Source: Lactobacillus sp. CBA3605
Lineage (GTDB): Bacteria; Bacillota; Bacilli; Lactobacillales; Lactobacillaceae
Length of the DNA: 64,000 bases
Direction of reading: 5' to 3'
Assembly: GCF_002970915.1 (NCBI RefSeq)
Contig: NZ_CP027190.1
Coordinates: 1,426,001 to 1,490,000 of the forward strand
Below, one piece after another: positions 34,189 to 45,502 of this stretch. Numbering within the stretch: the first letter of the stretch is position 1; each line of letters starts with the position of its first letter. The notes beneath the pieces were generated by a model. It was given only the letters and a program-made list of their open reading frames with translations, was not told the DNA's origin and made no database searches. A program made the position numbers and the translations under genes.

Positions 34189-36922
34189 ACAAGCCGGCGC
34201 TTTATGGGCCAAAAAGCAATCGAAAGACGGTCAACAAGCGTGGCTACCACTGATCGTACATTTAATTGATACTAAAAATACCATTAACTGGTTATTTAAT
34301 CATTGGCTGAGTGCTGGTCAACGGCAGTTATTGCAGGGGACATTATCCGAGGCGGAAGCGCAGCAGCTGGTTGAACTAGTGGGCTTTATCCATGATATTG
34401 GAAAAGCCACCCCTGCTTTTCAAACTAAAAAGTCGTATGACCGCGATGACGAATTGGATGACCAGTTAAAGGCACAGTTAGCGTACAGCGGGTTTCTTGA
34501 TTTAGATAAGTTATGCTTGGCATCACCGAATAAGTCGCTGCATGCTCGCGCAGGTGAAGTGATTGTTGATGAGCTTGGGCTACCAACCGCAATTGGCGCA
34601 ATTATTGGTGGTCATCATGGCAAGCCAGAAAGTAGTCGGCCATTTGAACAATTGGAAGCTTATACAGCCAATTATTTTCAAAGTGATAATGACCCTGAAT
34701 TACAGGCCCCCTGGCGGCAGGTTCAAAAAGACTTATTTGACACGGGGCTAGCATCGGCAGGTTATCACTCAGCAACTGAAGTGCCCACGATTAAGCAACC
34801 GCAGGCGGTTATCTTAGAGGGGGTACTCATCATGGCTGATTGGTTAGCCTCTAGTGAGTATTTAGATTACGAGCAAACCATACCACTCTTTCCGCTAATT
34901 CCGCTAAATCAGTCTTGGCAATCAATCAATCTAACCACGCGGTTTCAAGCCGCTATCAGTGCTTGGGACCTGAGTGACGAGTGGGACCCACAGCGTGTTC
35001 AGCTAGAGCATGCTTATCAACAACGGTGGGGTTATGAGCCGCGGCCGGTTCAAAAAGTGATGACTGCGGCAATCGGTGCACTCACTGATCCCGGGATGGT
35101 TATTGTGGAGGCACCCATGGGATTGGGAAAGACTGAAATTGCCCTAATTGCGGCTGAAGAGCTGGCGTATAGAACGGGTAGTGATGGGGTTTTTATCGGG
35201 TTACCTACGCAAGCGACCACCAATGCCATGTTTGAGCGGGTCGACGATTGGTTACGCTTTTTAGCGCAACAGCAAGATAAAAATTTGGCTATTAAGTTAA
35301 TGCACAGTAAATCGCAATTCAATCAAACCTATCGAGAATTGCCCCATGCAGCGAATATTTATATGGCCGAAGACGATGCGGGTGCAGTGGTGGTTAATGA
35401 TTGGTTTGCTGGGAAAAAGTCTATTTTAACGAAGTTTACGGTTGGGACGATTGATAATCTATTACTGATGGGACTGAAACAAAAGCATTTATTCCTGCGT
35501 CATTTAGGTTTCAGCGGCAAGGTTGTTATTATTGATGAAGTCCACGCCTATGACATTTATATGGATCAGTACCTCTATAAAGCCATCAGTTGGTTAGGTG
35601 CCTACCATGTGCCAATTGTGATTTTGTCAGCGACGTTACCAAAAGCCAAACGAAAAGCGTTATTAGAGGCGTATTTGGTTGGCAAATATGGTCGCAAATA
35701 TAAAAAACAATTAGTTGCACCAGCAAACTGGGCCGAAACGCAAGCGTATCCGTTGTTAAGTATGCTGGATGGTTGTGAAATCAAACAAGTTGAAGACTTT
35801 CCAGGTCAGAGTGACCAACCGCCGATGAAGGTACAAGTCAAACAGTTAATTGGCTCGGATGAGGAACTGATGTCACAAGTGACGGCCAAGATAGCGGCTG
35901 GTGGCGTTGCCGGGGTGATTGTTAATACCGTAAAACGTGCGCAAACATTGGCGCAGTTAGTTCCGGCGGATATTAAATTAATGGTTTTACATTCGGCTTT
36001 TTTAGCAACGGATCGAACAGCGCAGGAAACGGCTTTACAGGCGGCGATTGGGAAGCAGGGTGACCGGCCGACTAAATTAATCGTGATTGGGACCCAAGTG
36101 CTAGAGCAGTCTTTGGACATTGATTTCGATGTTTTATACACGGATATTGCACCGATGGATCTTATTTTACAACGGGTTGGGCGGCTACATCGTCATCAAA
36201 TTGAGCGCCCACAGGCCTTGAAAGTGCCGCAAGTATTTATTATGGGGATTCAAGACCAAAATGATTATGGCGCTGGGAATGAAGCAGTTTATGGCAAGTA
36301 TTTGCTGATGAAAACCGCGCATTTTCTGAAAAACACGCTGACGTTACCAACTGATATTTCACCATTGGTTCAGCAAGTTTATGATTCGCAAACGGATGGT
36401 GAAGTTGCTGATATTGAGACCGCTAAGCAAAAATTTGATACTGATTTGGCACAAGAAAGTAAAAAGGCAAATGTCTTTCAAATTGCTAAGCCTAACCTTA
36501 GAGCTGAAGCCACAATCCATGATTGGTTAGGGCGTAATCTGGGTCGTGTTGATCAAGATGAGCAAAAGGCTAGTGCGGCGGTGCGCGATATTAAGGAAAC
36601 TTTGGAAGTTATTTTGGTGCAGCAGACAAGTGCCGGTAAGTTCTTGTTAGATGGGCGACCGCTAGACAGTGTGCCGGAACAAGTCATTGCGCAACAGGTC
36701 ATCCGATTGCCAAACGCAGTAACGCCACGGATTGATCAGGCTATTCAAACCTTAGAAACGTTAACTAGTCACTACTTTTTAGGCTGGCAAAATAACGTCT
36801 GGCTGAAAGGGGCTTTGGCACTACCATTGGATCAAAATTTAGCAACCGATTTTGAGGGCTGGCACTTATCGTATACGCCAACTCTGGGTCTGAGCTATAT
36901 AAAGGAGGATGAGCATGAATAA
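34175..36922 (+). CDS. cas3: CRISPR-associated nuclease-helicase Cas3
   Basis: A 915-residue fused HD nuclease and superfamily 2 helicase. The HD domain has GFIHDIGKATPAF (near residue 72) and GGHHGKP (near 145). Helicase motif I is APMGLGKTEIAL near 313, motif II IIDEVHAYD (DEVH) near 452, motif III LSATLPKA near 487, and motif VI QRVGRLHRH near 667. Cas3 is recruited by Cascade bound to target DNA and unwinds and degrades the displaced strand. I chose the ATG at 34175, eight bases after AAAGGAGGA; a TTG at 34139 would include that site. The stop overlaps cse1 by eight bases. Confidence 0.97.
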   Translation: MKLSKQAGALWAKKQSKDGQQAWLPLIVHLIDTKNTINWLFNHWLSAGQRQLLQGTLSEAEAQQLVELVGFIHDIGKATPAFQTKKSYDRDDELDDQLKAQLAYSGFLDLDKLCLASPNKSLHARAGEVIVDELGLPTAIGAIIGGHHGKPESSRPFEQLEAYTANYFQSDNDPELQAPWRQVQKDLFDTGLASAGYHSATEVPTIKQPQAVILEGVLIMADWLASSEYLDYEQTIPLFPLIPLNQSWQSINLTTRFQAAISAWDLSDEWDPQRVQLEHAYQQRWGYEPRPVQKVMTAAIGALTDPGMVIVEAPMGLGKTEIALIAAEELAYRTGSDGVFIGLPTQATTNAMFERVDDWLRFLAQQQDKNLAIKLMHSKSQFNQTYRELPHAANIYMAEDDAGAVVVNDWFAGKKSILTKFTVGTIDNLLLMGLKQKHLFLRHLGFSGKVVIIDEVHAYDIYMDQYLYKAISWLGAYHVPIVILSATLPKAKRKALLEAYLVGKYGRKYKKQLVAPANWAETQAYPLLSMLDGCEIKQVEDFPGQSDQPPMKVQVKQLIGSDEELMSQVTAKIAAGGVAGVIVNTVKRAQTLAQLVPADIKLMVLHSAFLATDRTAQETALQAAIGKQGDRPTKLIVIGTQVLEQSLDIDFDVLYTDIAPMDLILQRVGRLHRHQIERPQALKVPQVFIMGIQDQNDYGAGNEAVYGKYLLMKTAHFLKNTLTLPTDISPLVQQVYDSQTDGEVADIETAKQKFDTDLAQESKKANVFQIAKPNLRAEATIHDWLGRNLGRVDQDEQKASAAVRDIKETLEVILVQQTSAGKFLLDGRPLDSVPEQVIAQQVIRLPNAVTPRIDQAIQTLETLTSHYFLGWQNNVWLKGALALPLDQNLATDFEGWHLSYTPTLGLSYIKEDEHE

Positions 36923-38624
36923 GCAAACGTTTAATTTAACTACGGCGCCATGGATTAAAGTCATTGAAAGGCAGACTAATCAAACACGAACGGTTTCTTT
37001 GATTGATTTATTTGAACATGCCCAAGATTACCGGCAATTAGCCGGCGAGATGCATGCCCAAGATTTGGCAATCTTACGTTTTTTACTCGCAATATTAACC
37101 ACCGTGTATTCACGATTTGATGCCGATGATGAGCAATATGATTGGTTAGTACCCGGTCCAGATTCGGCGCAATCATTAGTGGTCGATGAAGAGGCAGATG
37201 GGCCTGATATTCAGGAAGACTTGTTAGGCACCTGGCGACAACTCAATCAATCTGGTCATTTTTCCGCTGCAGTTACGACATATTTAAAACAACAAACTAA
37301 ACGGTTTGACTTTTTTGGGGAACGGCCTTTTTATCAAGTAACAACGAAAGATTATGATGCCTTAGTCCCTAAAAACAAGCAGATTGCGGCGGGAAAAGGG
37401 CAGGTTGCGCTTAAACAACTGAATCGCCGCATTTCGGAAAGTAACAATACACCAGCCCTTTTTTCACCAAAGGCGGGGGAAACTAAGAATGAATTAGCAT
37501 TGGATGAATTAGTCCGTTGGGTTATGACCTATCAGAATTTTACTGGGGTAACGGATAAAACCAAAGTCGTAACTGATGAAAAGTTTTCTAATTCAGCAGG
37601 ATGGCCTTATCGGCTTAATCCGGTTTTTGCCAAAGGAACGTCCCTGTTTGAAACGTTAATGTTGAATTTAATCTTAGTTAATAAACGGGATGAAATGGCC
37701 CCATATACGTTACAAAGACCAGTGTGGGAGTACCCGACAGTCAGTGCCTATATTGATGAACGAAAGCAACAGCTGCAGCCAGATAATTTAGCCGCGCTGT
37801 ATACTACTTGGTCCAGAATCCTACATATTGAGTGGGATGCAGCTGGACAGCCGACTATTTTTAGTGCGGGAATTCCAATCTTTGCCGCCGATAATGCCTT
37901 AATTGAACCGATGACAACTTGGCGATTGGATAAGAAAACCAATGATTATCGGCCGGCGGTTAAGGGATTACGATCATTAGGGATTGCGATGTGGCGTAAT
38001 TTTGGTCAGTATGTCAAAGTCAGACAAGCGGATGATAGTCATGAACCGGGGATTGTAATTTGGCTACGGACGCTAAAAGAAAAAGAGATAATTTCTCATA
38101 ATAAACCGTTGATTCTGAATTCGGTAGCTTTAATTAGTGATGGGAATGCAACCTCGCAGGCACCGGCAGTTGAAGTGGTCGATGATATGCAACTGCAAGC
38201 CGATGTCTTGTTTGATCCAGAAAATGTTGACTATTGGCCGCTGCGAATTGAAGACACGATTGAATTAACCCAAATTATTGGCACTGATTACTATCATTTC
38301 GCTAGCGATGTTGGTCGCATTCGTAATTTGGATGTGCGCACATTTGCCAACGGAATGAGTGCTAAATTTTACGAAGCGTTAAACGAACCGTTCAAGGCCT
38401 GGTTGGCCGACTTAACGGGAGACGATAATCGTGAAGAAAAAATTAATTTGTGGAAGCAAACCTTGGAGAGCATTGTGGTGCAGGCGGTTGATGAGACGTT
38501 ACAAATCAGCTCACCACGCGATATTAAAGGTATCAATACGGAACATGGCATTTTAAACATCTTTACCGCAAAGAATCGTCTCATGTACAACTTACGGCAG
38601 CATCTCAAGCCACAGAAAGGGTGA
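36915..38624 (+). CDS. casA: Cascade large subunit Cse1 (CasA, Cas8e)
   Basis: A 569-residue protein starting FNLTTAPWIKVIE, the usual Cse1 N-terminus (fNL...pWIpv). Other typical parts are GEMHAQDLAILRFLLAIL near residue 42 and FFGERPFYQV near 137. The C-terminal four-helix bundle spans about 420-565. Cse1 recognises the PAM, helps DNA melting and recruits Cas3. The ATG at 36915 follows AAAGGAGGA directly, so I prefer it to the ATG at 36909. The gene lies in the standard type I-E order, overlapping cas3 and 10 bases ahead of cse2. Confidence 0.95.
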   Translation: MNKQTFNLTTAPWIKVIERQTNQTRTVSLIDLFEHAQDYRQLAGEMHAQDLAILRFLLAILTTVYSRFDADDEQYDWLVPGPDSAQSLVVDEEADGPDIQEDLLGTWRQLNQSGHFSAAVTTYLKQQTKRFDFFGERPFYQVTTKDYDALVPKNKQIAAGKGQVALKQLNRRISESNNTPALFSPKAGETKNELALDELVRWVMTYQNFTGVTDKTKVVTDEKFSNSAGWPYRLNPVFAKGTSLFETLMLNLILVNKRDEMAPYTLQRPVWEYPTVSAYIDERKQQLQPDNLAALYTTWSRILHIEWDAAGQPTIFSAGIPIFAADNALIEPMTTWRLDKKTNDYRPAVKGLRSLGIAMWRNFGQYVKVRQADDSHEPGIVIWLRTLKEKEIISHNKPLILNSVALISDGNATSQAPAVEVVDDMQLQADVLFDPENVDYWPLRIEDTIELTQIIGTDYYHFASDVGRIRNLDVRTFANGMSAKFYEALNEPFKAWLADLTGDDNREEKINLWKQTLESIVVQAVDETLQISSPRDIKGINTEHGILNIFTAKNRLMYNLRQHLKPQKG

Positions 38625-38634
38625 TTAAAAACTT

Positions 38635-39231
38635 ATGACAGGAAAAATAGCAACAACGACCGCACGGATTATTAAGACGCTTTATCGTAATGGTGAACCC
38701 AATAAGGCAGTATTAGCTGATTTAAGAAGTGCTGCTACCGTGACGAGTCAACGTGCTCAAGGGGTTTGGCCAATTATGATGGCGAACTTAGAACGCTATC
38801 AACTTAGTCGCGATGGTGTGCCAACTTCAGCCGAAGTTGCGGTATATGCGGCACTACGGTTCTATGCCATACAGCAACAGGGACAAACACAGTTAGTTTA
38901 TGAATCGGCGGAAAATGGCAATAGACAGGCATTCTTTTCGGCTTTAGCGCAGTTAAGGGCTCAAGAAGAGACCCGGGTGGCATTAGATCGACGGGTACAA
39001 CCGCTGTTAGCGACGACGAATCCGACCAGTGTGATTAATGGATTGGCCCAATTGGTTAAAATATTAAAGGCTAATGATAGACAGCAAAAAATTGATTATG
39101 CTTGGTTAGCACAAGATTTATATGGGCTACAGGCCAGCTATGAGCAAGCTAATCGGGTGCGTTTACGCTGGGGACAACAGTATTTTTGGATTAAGCAAGC
39201 AACCACTAAAAACGAAGGAGCACAAAACTAA
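38635..39231 (+). CDS. casB: Cascade small subunit Cse2 (CasB, Cas11e)
   Basis: A 198-residue, mainly helical and basic protein. It contains ADLRSAATVTSQRAQGVWPIMMANL near residue 26, matching the Cse2 pattern LR.a....... wp, and a late RLRWGQQYFW segment. Two Cse2 subunits form the belly of Cascade and steady the displaced DNA strand. The gene has GAAAGGGTGA before its ATG and ends with TAATG, which shares one base with the start of cas7. Confidence 0.93.
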   Translation: MTGKIATTTARIIKTLYRNGEPNKAVLADLRSAATVTSQRAQGVWPIMMANLERYQLSRDGVPTSAEVAVYAALRFYAIQQQGQTQLVYESAENGNRQAFFSALAQLRAQEETRVALDRRVQPLLATTNPTSVINGLAQLVKILKANDRQQKIDYAWLAQDLYGLQASYEQANRVRLRWGQQYFWIKQATTKNEGAQN

Positions 39232-40304
39232 TGACGAGTAAAAATTTATATATTGATTTGAATGTGTTACAAACCGTGCCATCATCAAATATTAACCGTG
39301 ACGATACTGGGGCACCGAAAACGGCCCTTTATGGTGGTGTCATGCGGGCTCGGGTTTCTTCTCAAAGTTGGAAGCATGCAGTTCGGAAGGAATTTAAAAA
39401 TGACAATGTTTCGGTTGGAACCCGGACTAAAACGGCGCCGACTTTACTAGCGACTGAGCTACAAAAATGTGATGCAACCTTAGATGATGAAGCAGCCATG
39501 AAAAAAGTGACCGAAATTTTTAAAGCCGCTGGCATTAAAATCAATAAAGATGGCGAAACCGGCGCACTCTTATTAATTAGTCATGGTCAACTTAGCAAGT
39601 TAGCGCAATATGCCATTGATAATGAAGAGCTAGACAAAAAAGAACTGAAAAAAGTGTTAAAAGGCGATCAGTCATTGGATTTGGCGTTGTTTGGCCGCAT
39701 GGTGGCAGATAACCCTGAATTGAATGTGGATGCCTCAGCACAGGTGGCCCATGCGATTTCGACCCATGAAGTTGTGCCAGAATATGATTATTTCACGGCA
39801 CTGGATGATGAACAACAAAAAGATACTGCTGGTGCAGCAATGTTAGGAACTATCGACTTTAACTCAGCAACACTCTATCGTTATGCTAATTTGAACATGA
39901 CTGAATTAAGCCATAATCTCAATGAAACTGATGCGATTCAGGGGGCCACGGCCTTTATTAAAGATTTCTTGTTGTCAATGCCAAGTGGTAAGCAGAATAC
40001 ATTTGCGAATAAGACGTTGCCTAGTTATGTGATGATTACGTTGCGGACGGACACCCCAGTTAACTTAGTATCGGCCTTTGAAGAACCAGTTACTTCCAGT
40101 AAGGGCTATGTTGCACCGTCAATCAAAAAACTTGAAGCTGAATATACAGCTACGCGTCAATTTTTGGCACAACCACTCGAAAATTTAATTTTGAGTAAAA
40201 CTGAGTCACAGGTTGGAAAACAGGTCACAAACCTCGATGAACTTTTGGCGCAGGTTACCGAGGCTTTATCAAAGGCGGTTCAGGATGAAAACACTAACGA
40301 TTAA
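39231..40304 (+). CDS. cas7: Cascade backbone subunit Cas7 (Cse4, CasC)
   Basis: A 357-residue RAMP protein. It begins YIDLNVLQTVPSSNINRDDTGAPKTALYGG, the typical Cse4 N-terminus (h.l....psn.NRd..G.pK...yGG..RaR.SSQ), followed by VMRARVSSQSWKHAVR. Six copies coat the crRNA in Cascade and hold every sixth guide base flipped out, which is why position-6 mismatches are tolerated. The start overlaps the cse2 stop by one base, and the end overlaps cas5 by 20 bases. Confidence 0.96.
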   Translation: MTSKNLYIDLNVLQTVPSSNINRDDTGAPKTALYGGVMRARVSSQSWKHAVRKEFKNDNVSVGTRTKTAPTLLATELQKCDATLDDEAAMKKVTEIFKAAGIKINKDGETGALLLISHGQLSKLAQYAIDNEELDKKELKKVLKGDQSLDLALFGRMVADNPELNVDASAQVAHAISTHEVVPEYDYFTALDDEQQKDTAGAAMLGTIDFNSATLYRYANLNMTELSHNLNETDAIQGATAFIKDFLLSMPSGKQNTFANKTLPSYVMITLRTDTPVNLVSAFEEPVTSSKGYVAPSIKKLEAEYTATRQFLAQPLENLILSKTESQVGKQVTNLDELLAQVTEALSKAVQDENTND

Positions 40305-40968
40305 ATTAACGGCGCCGTTACAGTCATATGGTAACGAAGCGAGTTTTTCACGGCGTACCACGACGCATTATCCGACCAAAAGTGCTGTGATTGGAATGGT
40401 TGCAGCAGCTTTGGGTTATCGGCGATCGGATCAGCGAATTTTAGCACTCAATGATTTGAGTTTTGCAGTCAGGATTGATCAAGCTGCTAAAATACTCACG
40501 GATTATCAAACGGTTGAATGGAAAAAGGATACGAGAAAGATTACGTATCGAGACTATCTTCAAGATGCGGTGTTCATGGTCGCACTCGGTAGTCAGCAGA
40601 ATCAGTTAATTGATGAGATTCAGGATGCTTTACGTCATCCCCATTTTCAATTGTTTTTAGGGCGGCGTTCAAATGCTCCGGCTGGTGTTCTTCAGTTACA
40701 GGTGTTCACAGAGACCACTCCGCTTGCGGTATTAGAACAGGTTGCTTGGCAGGCAGCGCCATGGTATCAAAAAAAGAATCAAGTGCGCACGTTAGATATT
40801 GTTGCGGATGCTAATTTAATACCAACGGCTCAAGGTGCGATGATTAAAGACCAAGTTGAGTCGTTTGACCAACGTGATCGGCGATATGGCTTTCGAGCGA
40901 TTGCTAAGACCAGCGTCAGCTTGAACCAGCTAGGTACTCAGGCACATGATATTATGGGATTTCTCTAG
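40285..40968 (+). CDS. cas5: Cascade subunit Cas5 (CasD)
   Basis: A 227-residue RAMP protein beginning TLTIKLTAPLQSYGNEASFSRRTT, followed by the signature PTKSAVIGMVAAALGYRR near residue 32. Cas5 caps the crRNA 5' handle and contacts Cse1. I chose the ATG at 40285, which lies within the last codons of cas7 and follows GGTTCAGG; the longer in-frame start at 40213 is only overlap. AAGGAG for cas6 follows the stop at once. Confidence 0.95.
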   Translation: MKTLTIKLTAPLQSYGNEASFSRRTTTHYPTKSAVIGMVAAALGYRRSDQRILALNDLSFAVRIDQAAKILTDYQTVEWKKDTRKITYRDYLQDAVFMVALGSQQNQLIDEIQDALRHPHFQLFLGRRSNAPAGVLQLQVFTETTPLAVLEQVAWQAAPWYQKKNQVRTLDIVADANLIPTAQGAMIKDQVESFDQRDRRYGFRAIAKTSVSLNQLGTQAHDIMGFL

Positions 40969-40980
40969 AAAGGAGCAAGT

Positions 40981-41652
40981 ATGTATTTATCAAGAGTTGA
41001 AATTGATTATAACAATCGGTATAAAATCAAAGATTTAACACATCTTGGGGCCTTTCATAATTGGGTTGAACAGAGTTTTCCAGCTGAATTAGTCGCAGAA
41101 CAACGGAATCGGCATTTATGGCGGCTTGATGAATTGGCTGGCAGAAAATATTTGTTAGTGTTAAGTGCCGATAAGCCCGATTTAGACTTGCTGGTGAAAT
41201 ACGGTGTGCCTGGAACGGCGATAACGAAATCGTATGATCAATTCTTAGACAAGCTACAAGTGGGGCAGTTGATGCGGTTTCGGCTAACGGCTAATCCCAC
41301 GCATACCATCAGTCAACCAGGTAAAGCGCAAGGTCGAGTGGTCCCACATATTACGATTGACCAACAACGAAAATGGTTAATGGATCGTGCTGAAAAATCA
41401 GGCTTTCAGTTAAGCACGCCAGTGGCAGCTGATGTATCGGACTTACAGGAGTCGCTAACCTTCGATATTGTTAGTCGAGAATGGCCCGTCTTGCATCGCA
41501 AAGCTGGTCGGGGTGTCCGCTTGAGTCGGGTGACTTTTGAGGGCGTCTTAAGAATCACTGATGTGGCTGATTTTAAGCAAACCTTGATTAAAGGACTTGG
41601 TCGTGAAAAAGCCTTTGGAATGGGCTTAATGACGGTTATCCCGGAGGATTAG
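40981..41652 (+). CDS. cas6: CRISPR pre-crRNA endoribonuclease Cas6 (Cse3, CasE)
   Basis: A 223-residue Cas6e protein. It begins MYLSRVEIDYNNRYKIKDLTHLGAFHNWVEQSFP, where the His in the L.H..... W..... fP pattern corresponds to the catalytic His. Its C-terminal Gly-rich loop is LIKGLGREKAFGMGLMTV. It cuts at the base of the repeat hairpin to leave the eight-base 5' handle. AGAAAGGAGCAAG precedes the ATG. Confidence 0.95.
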   Translation: MYLSRVEIDYNNRYKIKDLTHLGAFHNWVEQSFPAELVAEQRNRHLWRLDELAGRKYLLVLSADKPDLDLLVKYGVPGTAITKSYDQFLDKLQVGQLMRFRLTANPTHTISQPGKAQGRVVPHITIDQQRKWLMDRAEKSGFQLSTPVAADVSDLQESLTFDIVSREWPVLHRKAGRGVRLSRVTFEGVLRITDVADFKQTLIKGLGREKAFGMGLMTVIPED

Positions 41653-43499
<1,847 letters not shown>

Positions 43500-43526
43500 G
43501 AACCGCGGTATAACAGTGATTTTTTA

Positions 43527-43798
43527 GTATTCCCCACGCATGTGGGGGTGATCCCACATGATTGATCGTAATATTGATCGTAAAGAAGTATTCCCCACGC
43601 ATGTGGGGGTGATCCTACAGTCAAAAGTAGAGTGACCGGTGCATGGAAGTATTCCCCACGCATGTGGGGGTGATCCCGTATCGGCTGCAATCCCTTTGAT
43701 ATCATATTGGTATTCCCCACGCATGTGGGGGTGATCCTCATATCACATAAAGTTGCTTTGGCAAGAAAATGTATTCCCCACGCATGTGAGGGTGATCC
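43527..43798 (+). CRISPR. Type I-E CRISPR array 2 (5 repeats, 4 spacers)
   Basis: Repeats start at 43527, 43588, 43649, 43710 and 43771, with 33-base spacers. The first four equal the array 1 repeat. The last has one change (GTGAGGG instead of GTGGGGG), as expected at the trailer end. The array has no AT-rich leader of its own, only 27 bases after the cas2 stop, so it is probably transcribed with the cas operon and may no longer take up spacers. Confidence 0.97.
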
Positions 43799-43941
43799 TC
43801 AATGGCATTGATGTACTAAAGCAGATTTTTTTGCTCTCGGCGCCCAAAAATCAATTTGTAGACAAAACAGTTAGTTTTTAATACGAGTTAAGTTAAAATT
43901 TAAAATGAAAAAAATTTTAAATTCAGATGGAGGTTAATATC

Positions 43942-44238
43942 ATGCCTAAAACAACTAAAGAACAAACTACCTATACCATCAAGATGTCACGCCAAGGACA
44001 ATTCACGATTCCTGCCGAATTACGTCGCGAATTAAATATTCAAGGAGGCGATGAAATGTTAATCAGAGAAGACAAGAACAGTAATCTTGTACTAGAGAAA
44101 AAACCAACTGCTACTGATTGGGAAAACGCAGTCGCCGGGCTTCCAATTGAACGCGTTGTACTCAATGAAGATGGCTCAGTTAATGCTAAAAAATCTCCCT
44201 TCTTTGCAAACTGGATGAAAGAGGATGACTACAGTTAA
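43942..44238 (+). CDS. AbrB/MazE-type antitoxin
   Basis: A 98-residue protein with a swapped-hairpin AbrB-type DNA-binding domain (about residues 10-52): KMSRQGQFTIPAELRRELNIQGGDEMLIRE, including the conserved G-x-(F/I)-x-(I/L)-P. The C-terminal 45 residues would wrap the toxin. It binds its own promoter, probably the AT-rich TTTAAAATGAAAAAAATTTTAAA dyad region near 43897-43921. I chose the ATG at 43942, eight bases after GGAGG. The gene overlaps the following toxin frame, the usual MazEF arrangement, but that frame is broken. Confidence 0.85.
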   Translation: MPKTTKEQTTYTIKMSRQGQFTIPAELRRELNIQGGDEMLIREDKNSNLVLEKKPTATDWENAVAGLPIERVVLNEDGSVNAKKSPFFANWMKEDDYS

Positions 44239-44445
44239 TACTGACGCTTTCGCACATCTACGACCACAAAATATTGTATTAATCAACTCACTAATGATGG
44301 ACTACCCGCACATTTTATTCGACCAGCCTTAGTCATCGCTCTTAAAGAAGACATGGCCATTGTATTTAGACTTACCAGTAAAGACAAATCTCTATATATG
44401 AGAGCCGGACTTCACCTTATGAAAAATAGCGAGAAAGCGGACTAA
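44225..44445 (+). pseudogene. MazF/PemK-like toxin, frameshifted
   Basis: The frame starts at 44225, overlapping the antitoxin end, and reads 21 residues ending FAHLRPQNIVLIN before the family pattern is lost; it stops at 44333-44335. One base back the family continues as TNDGLPAHFIRPALVIALKEDMAIVFRLTSK ... KNSEKAD, stopping at 44443-44445. Restoring one T after AAC near 44288 would give INFTNDGLPA, which fits the (I/V)-x-(V/I)-(N/D)-F pattern of MazF-like RNases. The joined product would be about 73 residues, short for MazF. An intact antitoxin with a dead toxin is plausible, as is a sequencing error. Confidence 0.7.
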
Positions 44446-44774
44446 CTAAGGCTTTTTTGAAATCAACTATATATCTTTCACAGCATATAACCATTTTTAG
44501 GAGAAATTGTTTCACGTGAAACAGCCATACTTTTGCAGGTATGAAAAAACAGGAAATTAATAATTGGTATTATTCTAAAAATTTATAGAGGGTAGTTTAC
44601 ATTTCAGTGCTGTTCATCTAAACTAGAATAAGGCAGATTTTAATAATACATTCCTTATCATGTTAATTTAAACGTTGTGTTTCACACGTCGATTGACGAG
44701 TTAAGGATTATTAATGAGTAGCCTGAGTCCAAATACTGATGACTTTAAAAGCTGATCGTACTTGGAGGATTAGA
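44446..44774. other. Intergenic region containing parS site 2
   Basis: About 330 AT-rich bases without a gene. A perfect parS lies at 44508-44523. The last bases hold the ribosome-binding site of the zinc-ribbon gene (TTGGAGG). Nothing else recognised. Confidence 0.5.
44508..44523. promoter_or_regulatory. parS centromere site 2
   Basis: A second perfect TGTTTCACGTGAAACA, 34 kb from the first and 2.1 kb from the third. It lies in a gene-free stretch, typical for ParB loading sites. Confidence 0.92.
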
Positions 44775-45164
44775 ATGGAAGAGACAACAAGATTTTGTTT
44801 TAAGTGTGGGGAGAAAATTTCTATTAATGCTGATTTTTGTCCAAAATGTGGCGCAAAACAACCTAATAATCAGGAACAAAATACAGTAACACCACAGCCT
44901 GCGGCTACACAAACGGTTAACAATTATCAAGAGCCAGTTCAAGCGAAAGCTGATGAAAAAACTGGTTGGTTAGTATTCTGGGGCTGGGTTTCAGCCGTTA
45001 TTTCACTTTTTGTTCCAATTATTGGCGTGATTTCAATTGTTTTAGGCGCTATGGTGATTAAAAAGCACCGAACTGTTGCAGGGACGGTTTTAATTGTTTT
45101 TGCTATTATTTTTATTATTCTAGGGTTAACCGGATTTTCTGAAGGATTCTTTGGTGCAATTTAA
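44775..45164 (+). CDS. Zinc-ribbon membrane protein
   Basis: A 129-residue protein with an N-terminal zinc ribbon (CFKCGEKISINADFCPKCGAK: two CxxC pairs, residues 8-29), a Gln/Asn/Pro-rich linker (about 30-65) and two membrane helices (about 72-95 and 103-125). Proteins of this layout are common in lactobacilli; their role is unknown, and the zinc ribbon would face the cytoplasm. The ATG at 44775 is six bases after TTGGAGG. A 13-bp hairpin follows the stop. Confidence 0.8.
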   Translation: MEETTRFCFKCGEKISINADFCPKCGAKQPNNQEQNTVTPQPAATQTVNNYQEPVQAKADEKTGWLVFWGWVSAVISLFVPIIGVISIVLGAMVIKKHRTVAGTVLIVFAIIFIILGLTGFSEGFFGAI

Positions 45165-45191
45165 GTTTAAAAATAATTATTAAATATAAAA

Positions 45192-45231
45192 TAGGCCCCT
45201 AAGGTTGAACAAAATTAGCCTTAGGGGCCTA
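45192..45231. terminator. Hairpin after the zinc-ribbon gene
   Basis: TAGGCCCCTAAGG (45192-45204) and CCTTAGGGGCCTA (45219-45231) are perfect reverse complements. The T run on the plus strand is poor, while the minus-strand flank is AT-rich, so its strength as a terminator is uncertain. Confidence 0.6.
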
Positions 45232-45502
45232 CTTCACAATTTCTGTTAATTGGTAATGTTATGCAAGCGATGTGGTTTACATATAGCAGCATTAATATGT
45301 GATAGAGAAAATTAGTAGGGGTGAATTTTCTTCAATTTACGTCTAACTCAGAAGATGATTCAAATAGATTTATTTTTTTCTAGTTTAGTTTAACCCTAAC
45401 CCATAGCTTATAATATAAGTTTATTATAGACTAAAGAATGAAGTTGGCGGGTACGCTAAACGATAGCTTAAAAAAATTTTATTTTATGAGAGGATTTTTG
45501 CC
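45232..45502. other. Upstream region of the 357-residue unknown gene
   Basis: AT-rich, gene-free. TATAAT at 45409-45414 is a good -10 about 90 bases before the start; a matching -35 is weak (TTTAGT, 45384-45389). No other structure was seen. Confidence 0.4.
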
